Source of the DNA: Phialocephala subalpina | Lineage: Eukaryota; Ascomycota; Leotiomycetes; Helotiales; Mollisiaceae | Length of the DNA stretch: 64,000 nucleotides | Direction: 5' to 3' | Assembly (NCBI GenBank): GCA_900073065.1 | Contig: FJOG01000006.1 | Span: 1,098,881-1,162,880, forward strand | Shown here: positions 58,351 through 64,000 of the stretch, one piece after another | Numbering within the stretch: the first letter of the stretch is position 1 | Layout of the letters: the number at the start of each line of letters is the position of its first letter | Notes under the pieces: model-generated | The model's database searches: none | Told to the model about the DNA's origin: nothing | The model's input: the letters and a program-made list of their open reading frames with translations, nothing else | Translations under genes and position numbers: made by a program

Positions 58351-60612
58351 CCCGTCTGGACAAATCCCTCCTCGAAGCAGCAACCAACAAAATCGTGATG
58401 GCTTTATACGACAAGGATCATGTACTGCGATCCTATTATTTTCCGGTGGTATCGTATGCTGCACTCCTAAAACAATAAAGCACTCGATCTACTAAAGGTG
58501 GATCTACTAGATTGGACCGACACGATTATGTGTCTCGGTAGAACCTCATAAGGGATGCGAAGTGATATTCTTCCCTTGAGGTCTTGAGGCTGGGAAAGCT
58601 GGTCTGGGAAGCAGTGAAAGGGAGCAAGGAAAGTAGGGAGTAGAAGACGAGGTCAGTAAAACGTAGCGAGGAAGTTTCTATAATATCTCATGCTTTCTAT
58701 TTGATGACGTGTGGTGTCTAGTAATGACCCTAGACTCCTTGACTAAACACATTATTCAAGCCTCTTCAGCCACTAGCTAACCCAAGGAGGGGTAACTATA
58801 ATCCCAGCTTGTCCGGCTACCCCCAGTCTGCTGGACGGACATTATTTTGCAAAGGAAAGTGTTTGATGTCCCTTGAACCCCGTAAAAATTTTGGTGTAAA
58901 TCCACCTCGTTGCGGCGTTGCCGTTGTGGTGGTGTACCGGTGGAATTATTCAGTATCTTGCAAGCTGTCCAACACAAGGAAGGGCAACCATAATTCGAGA
59001 TATGGCGGGACTTTCTTCTCCCGCTATCTCCTCTTTCTTTGAAAGATATTCTCTCTCTTTTCTACTACTACAGATTTCAAGCCCGCTTGGGTTTGGTAAG
59101 TAAATGAGAGCAGCAAGCTGGGTCGAGGATACCAAGAACTAAGCGAGCTCACATCATACTTCTCCTCCTCAGGTCTATATGAATTTAATTGCGCGTAGAG
59201 ATACTTAACCGTAGATGCATCATTAAGTCGTTTCAATTTGGCTTCTTTTATTCTCAAAATGGGGTGCGACACTGTACCAAGAGTCAGATATTTGAAAGTG
59301 ATTATCTGAAAGCTGTCCCCGAAGATCTTAAGTATTGATCCCTTGGAAATCCAGCAACATTTTCGTGACAATGGTACCTACTTCTATCGGTATTGCTCCA
59401 GTACTAGAGGGACACTAAGTGCGTCATTTTATCAAACGACAGGAAGTACGTGGAGGTGAACTCGTGGCCTCAGCTAAAAGACTCACGTGATTCTCCCCCC
59501 TATATCGTCAGCTTCAAAACATGATCCAGCCTCAACCTTGCCCTCCTCGCTTACAACGATTAGCCAAAAAAAAAAAGACCTAGCAGGAAACGAGAACACC
59601 ACTAGTTCAGCGCCAAAAAAAATCAAAAGCAGAGCTCTTGATCAGCGATATCGCATTGCAAAAGAATAATGAGAGATAACAATTTTCAAGGCCATCACTG
59701 TCGATCTCTTTTGACCAGGGGGTACTCCATATTGTCCCTAGGGAGAATCGAAGAAATCCGAAGAACATCCGGCCGCATGGGCTACATGACTTTCCATCAA
59801 TTGTTATCTGTTAAAGTAAAATAGTTGTTATTTAAATACATACGACCGTTTCGGTACCCGGCCACCATATCGGCACAGCTACCGGAAATCGGCCGCAATG
59901 ACCTATGCGCGAGCCCCTTTTCGAGCCTTTCCTTTGTGTGTCCGGCTCTCACAATGAGCGATCACCTGCCTACCAACGGCGTTATGAATTTGCACCGCCC
60001 TTGATCGATATCAAAGTCCTTGACATGCACAATGATCTTGGGAAACTTATGCTACAGAATGGAACCACCTCAACCATCACACGCGAGTTCTCTGCTCAGA
60101 GACAGCCTTGTAGAGGGTGCGCTCAACCTAGAATGCATCATACGCGCGATTAAGCAATCAAATGGCGCTATGAAATGTTCAGAACGCGTCTGTATATTGC
60201 ATGAGTCTCCTAAGAAGCTCAGGCTTATTAAATCGAGCTTCTTAATTTAAACCCTTGGCACCATAACATTTCCCAATTCTGGGCTTCAGCAGAGCGATGA
60301 ATGTCCGAAACTCGTGCTGTCCATATACTATTAACGATTCCTAAACTTCAGCTCCGATTCGTTCTTCCCACAGGTGTTCTTGGGTCAATATCACGTACTT
60401 ATGTACAAACATAATAAAGCCAAAACAGACACGAGATCCCAGGCTCCCAGCTCCAGAAAGCCCCAGCAAAGTGGGGACATCGAAACTATGGAATTGTTGC
60501 TATTCGTACATGGAGATTCAAGGTTTACGTCGAGAGGCTTGTACTTGAGTTGGTTCAAGCACTGCACTCGATCTGCGCGCTTTCATTGACCCGAAAGAAG
60601 GAATAGGTGGTC

Positions 60613-60692
60613 TCCTCGCTTAGCGCTTGGCACATTCCTCGACTTGTTTTGCTGCTCGTGTTTACCCACCAAATCCACGTCAAGCTAGCCTC
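60613..60692. repeat. Dispersed repeat, copy 2
   Basis: Partner of the copy at 58274, 2.3 kb downstream in the same orientation. Homology fades after TAGCCTC. Confidence 0.6.
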
Positions 60693-61663
60693 AACCGGAA
60701 ATAAATAAACATCCGTCTAGCGGATAGGTGATAGCAGGAAGAGAAAGTCCCCACACAGGGTGGGATTATGGTTGCCCCTCCTTGGATCGCTGAAGTAATA
60801 TGTACAGTAGCAAGTGTGCACGTGGTGGCTTCAAACCCCTCTGAAGAGGCATGAATGTTTTGGGTATTGAAAGATTGGCGTATCCAATTTTTTGGGCATC
60901 AAATACAGCCACACCAGATAGACAAAGTAGACAAGATGCTGTAGATAATTTCATTGCTACGTTTGACCGATTTCGTCTCCCCCCGCTATCTGTTCCCCCA
61001 CTGGAAAGCTTCTCATGCTAGCCTTCCCTTTCTCAAGACCTCTGAGGAGAGCAAATTTACTCCACACCCCTTATAGGGCTTTACCGAAACAGGTCATCCT
61101 GTTAGTCAGTTCCAGTAGGTGGTCCAGTTCCGGTAGATCCAGTGCTCTATTATTTCAAGAGTGCAGCATACATAATACCGCCGAAAAATCTGGGATGGCA
61201 ATACGTTCCATCAATGGCAAACAAAGTCCTGAAAAGTTATCAGGATAGTAATTCTGAGATCTCATCAAGATTCAATTGGGGTTGTACAAGATCCGTACGA
61301 TCAAAGCGTCCTGGGAGTACGGTAGGAGGTTGTGATGCTGTTCTCTTTCTGTGCGAAGAGTCTTCGAGCCCTACGTAGAGCCATCCGTCCTAGCACCGCA
61401 CACTGGGCACGGAATTCCAAAGGCAAGTGTGTCACCCTGATGTTCCTTATGTCGAAATGTTGGAGGAGAAACCAATTCGAGTCCACCTTCCTTCGACCAA
61501 GAGAGAATAACACAAGGACAAAGTCCACCCACATGAATTGGGCTCGACATTTTGCCTCCAAAATTCTGACAACTCCGAAACAAATACTTTCCACAAAGCC
61601 GACAATCAATATGGCCATAGATGTGTTCTTGTCCAAAATGAGTAGGTTTACCTCAAGGACACA

Positions 61664-62284
61664 TCAGAAGGGACAGTTGAGACCGTGGGTTGGGTAGCCG
61701 ATACGTAGTCCGCAGACACAGCATCGCTTTCGGCAGTAGTGTAGTGTGTGATTCTCCTTCAGCAAACGGCATGCATGCCTTGCAAAGGATTTGACATTCG
61801 TGTTTCGTATGTCCAGGTAAAGGACAGCAGATACAGACATTTTCATTTTCGCAATCGCTCGTGGGGTGACCGGCTTGGCCGCATTTGATGCATTTTGTTG
61901 GACAGTAATAGGCGAGATGTCCTTGTTCGTTGCACTCATTGCAGATGTCGGTTGACGCTGAAGGAGGTTTGGCGATGTTCCTTCCGACGAGGGTTTGTCC
62001 GAGGTAGGTACAATGAGTTCATCGGTTCGTTGACACTTTCCTGTGGTTTGTTCGAGTTTGTCTGTTGCCTGTCTCTTTCGCAGCCCGGTGTTCGTGGTGC
62101 TGTCAGCCATGGCAGTGTTCAGAGCACCAGGTCTATTTGTTGGCTTGGTGTTTGTATTTTGGGTAGTCGAGTCTCGACGGGAGGCATGTTTGTCTTCTTG
62201 CTCCAAGTTGGGCACGATATTACCCCCTTTTAAAAGGTTGAACTGCTCCGTTTGACGCGCACTTCGTCGCCCATACGCACCCAT
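61664..62284 (-). pseudogene. Frame-damaged CCHC zinc-knuckle gene
   Basis: A 206-codon minus-strand frame starts MGAYGRRSARQTEQ and ends CGLRIGYPTHGLNCPF. Its first half is Thr/Ser/Asn-rich. Between 61943 and 61794 a different minus-strand frame encodes three exact CX2CX4HX4C zinc knuckles (CNECNEQGHLAYYC, CIKCGQAGHPTSDC, CICCPLPGHTKHEC) and a following CKAC. The first frame then continues with another Cys-rich stretch, CRKRCCVCG. No intron pair with matching phase joins the frames, so two shifts are likely. Downstream, a third frame to about 61371 is Cys-rich too (DCRLCGKYLFRSC). Retroelement Gag or a nucleic-acid-binding gene are both possible. Alternative: unresolved introns. Confidence 0.5.
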
Positions 62285-63080
62285 CGTCGCTGGACGGACT
62301 TCGCTTCTGTTTCGTGGCCAATTCCTAGGCCTAACATTACCTGTTTACCAAGTAATATCAAGTCCTGCAGCCTGGAAGGTTTCCGATTTCTTTCTTGGTT
62401 CTATCTGACCGTGGAGCTCCTTCGAATTGAACGTGAGCCATGCCGTCAGCTTCGCCAGCCTGATCTGGTTTTCGATATCGGTAATTGCTGCTTTGCTGAG
62501 AAGTATTTTGCCCGAGAGTTGGATTTTGGCAGCTCTGGTGAGCCGGGAGGATGTGATTGTGAATTCATCTCGTCGCCGTTGTGGTACTGAGATGTTGTCG
62601 AGAGTTGAGGTTGATTGTATGAGTTGAACTCGTTTTCCGAGAATCGTGACCCGTTTCCAGGTTTTCCGACATGGGAACGTGAAGTGCGAGGTGCACTTGA
62701 TGACTCGTGAGAGCCCTCGAGCCGGGAGCGTGTGGTTGTGGTTCCATCACGTTACCGTTGTGGTGGTGTAGAGATGTTGTGGAGTGTTGATGGGAGAGAT
62801 CGCGAAGATGGGGGGAAGGCTGACTTGATCAGCTTCGTCCACGCGCCACCAGAGCTGGCGCAGTTCCTCAATATCCAACCATGGTTGAGGGTCTTTAAAC
62901 CGCGAGATATACTGTGTTAGTGAGGGCAGTTGAGAAAAGTCTGTGGCAAGAAAAGCAAACTAAAAGCACTGCAAGTATCAGCTGGAAGGAAGCTGGGTTG
63001 ATGTCGTGTATACTTCTATGTTTACAAACAAAGTCCCAAACACCACATACATGCACAAAAAGCATCGCGCTTGAACTCCA
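62285..63080. other. Intergenic, 796 bp
   Basis: Contains the direct repeat at 62540-62793 and the 3' side of the MFS gene. No gene supported. Confidence 0.5.
62540..62793. repeat. Direct repeat, two copies of about 73 bp, period 180 bp
   Basis: Copies at 62540-62612 and 62720-62793 both start AGCCGGGAG, then share TGTG(A/G)TTGTG, ATC(T/A)CGT, (C/A)CCGTTGTGGT, GAGATGTTGT and GAG(A/T)GTTGA. About three of four bases agree. A short related block, TTGCCGTTGTGGTGGTGTA, lies at about 58917. Confidence 0.6.
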
Positions 63081-64000
63081 TTAAGCAAAGGCATTTCCAC
63101 CTGTGCCTTGGCCCATATTACTCGCAGCCAGTCCATTACTCAACCTCCTCCCACCTCCAGGACCAACACTCCCACCTCGAACGCCAATTGGACTACTCAT
63201 TCTCCTCTCTAATCTACTTCCTCTCCTAGACGCTCTACCTTCTATAGGTTCTCCTTCCATGCTCATCCTACTCTTCACCAAACTCAACGGTGGACCTTCA
63301 ACAGTATCCAGTGCCTCCTCATTAATGTCGTCGATTTCATCTCCTTCCAGAATCCTAGTTGCTCTGACTTCGCCTTCTGCATCCTCCTCTACTGCCGGGA
63401 GCATGCTGTCTTCATCGTCGTCTTCAGAGTCAGAGTCCGTTTTCGAGAAGCCTGGCATCTCGACCAGATACCATATAGGTATAGCCCCAGCAGCAGCGAT
63501 GATGCCAATGAGCCAGTAAGCCGTGATCATATACCCTCTCTCAAGACCCCATGTGAAAGCTGCTCCACTCAATGCAGGTCCAATCGCCCTACCAAGAGCA
63601 GATATAGAAACAGCAAATCCGTTCAATGTTCCCAGGATCCGGAGACTGGTGGCCGAATTTGTAAGCAGAATGATACTGCATGGGAAAGCAAAGATGACGG
63701 CGAATGATTTAACGATCATGATCCCGAATATGGCAGCTTGTTGAGTAGCACTGTTTTGAATGAGTGCGGTGTATGGTGTGACGAACGATACAAGTGGGAA
63801 GGTGACGGCGCAGACTTTGAAGCAGTTGAGGACGCCGAATTTCCGGGCTGTGGGTGGGAATATTAGGAATTGGATGAAGCAGCCCACGACTCCATACATT
63901 GTGAAGAGAGTGCCGATGCGAGATGAGCCCAGACCGAACCCACCGCCGAACTTGAATGGTAGTTTGGTATTGTCGGAATCTGGGACCTGAGGTGGTAAAT
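63081..64000 (-). CDS. MFS transporter, C-terminal part (5' end beyond window)
   Basis: Open from the right edge of the window to a stop at 63081, about 306 codons. The region from the edge to the first ATG at 63899 is also open and coding-like (LPFKFGGGFGLGSSRIG), so the start is outside. Five or six membrane segments follow, for example TMYGVVGCFIQFLIF, VCAVTFPLVSFVTPY, AAIFGIMIVKSFAVIFAFPCSI (in two parts in the protein), GTLNGFAVSISALGRAIGPALSG and YWLIGIIAAAGAIPIWYLVEMPG. These match the C-terminal half of a 12-segment MFS permease, with ALGRAIGPALSG a typical TM11 motif. A cytoplasmic tail of about 110 residues is acidic, then Arg/Ser-rich, ending GQGTGGNAFA. The substrate is unknown. 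Confidence 0.9.
   Translation of the reverse strand, partial: LPPQVPDSDNTKLPFKFGGGFGLGSSRIGTLFTMYGVVGCFIQFLIFPPTARKFGVLNCFKVCAVTFPLVSFVTPYTALIQNSATQQAAIFGIMIVKSFAVIFAFPCSIILLTNSATSLRILGTLNGFAVSISALGRAIGPALSGAAFTWGLERGYMITAYWLIGIIAAAGAIPIWYLVEMPGFSKTDSDSEDDDEDSMLPAVEEDAEGEVRATRILEGDEIDDINEEALDTVEGPPLSLVKSRMSMEGEPIEGRASRRGSRLERRMSSPIGVRGGSVGPGGGRRLSNGLAASNMGQGTGGNAFA

Larger units (their letters stand above)
57975..61663. other. Gene-poor region, 3.7 kb
   Basis: Frames are short and interrupted. It carries a dispersed repeat pair (58274 and 60613) and several A-rich and T-rich patches. No gene supported. Confidence 0.5.

Noticed and set aside
1..64000. CRISPR arrays, rRNA genes and tRNA genes
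   Set aside because: No regularly spaced direct repeats of CRISPR type, no rRNA-like stretch, and no cloverleaf with A/B box recognised by eye. A tRNAscan run would settle the last point.

Overview
The window is nuclear DNA of a filamentous ascomycete (Pezizomycotina; Leotiomycetes is my guess, not proven). The reasons are short introns (about 45-70 nt) with GTRNGT donors, CTAAY-like branch sites and CAG/TAG acceptors, intergenic spacing of about 0.3-4 kb, no operons, and a fungal gene set: white collar-2, a hybrid histidine kinase, a UPF0658 Golgi protein, an STB6-like protein and a GID-complex subunit. Three runs of N (6140-6675, 26740-27161, 46091-46489) are assembly gaps. Exon junctions were built by hand, and the spliced length of every complete model is a multiple of three.

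Layout. 1-4461: hybrid histidine kinase, cut by the left edge. 4462-12416: gene-free stretch with decayed repeats, namely a dispersed family with core TTTGTTGCA, a diverged tandem array of about 200-bp units and an 18-bp minisatellite. 12417-17128, minus strand: Vps38/UVRAG, the RAE1/Gle2 mRNA export factor and adenine phosphoribosyltransferase. 19552-25960: an Apple/PAN-like surface protein, an unknown polytopic membrane protein with a likely GC-AG intron, a secreted pepsin-like protease, and an isochorismatase-like gene that has lost its catalytic segment to a pair of compensating frameshifts. 27292-33939: RAD50 and WC-2, divergent, with a palindromic foldback element between them. 34269-40963, minus strand: unknown membrane-anchored protein, RidA-family protein, peroxisomal enoyl-CoA hydratase/isomerase (C-terminal SKL), UPF0658 Golgi protein. 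40964-44558: gene-free, with an inverted repeat and a tandem duplication. 44559-57974: PSY4 (PP4 regulatory subunit), RMD5 (GID E3 ligase), STB6-like, TIM10, mitochondrial lysyl-tRNA synthetase, a short-chain dehydrogenase and an unknown 233-aa protein. 57975-63080: repeat-bearing gene-poor DNA with a frame-damaged CCHC zinc-knuckle gene. 63081-64000: C-terminal part of an MFS transporter, cut by the right edge.

The genes are mostly housekeeping and do not form a pathway cluster. Divergent pairs that may share control regions are TIM10/mitochondrial LysRS (451 bp), RMD5/STB6-like (595 bp), Apple protein/polytopic membrane protein (688 bp) and RAD50/WC-2 (about 0.8 kb).

Most unusual observation: the RAD50 start codon seems to be assembled by splicing. 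The A and T lie in a first exon, G and T form a 2-nt micro-exon between two canonical introns, and retaining the first intron leaves ATG followed directly by TAA. The resulting model is 1313 aa, close to the usual Rad50 length. The other good leads are the TTTGTTGCA repeat family and two loci where diagnostic protein motifs sit out of frame inside an otherwise open reading frame.
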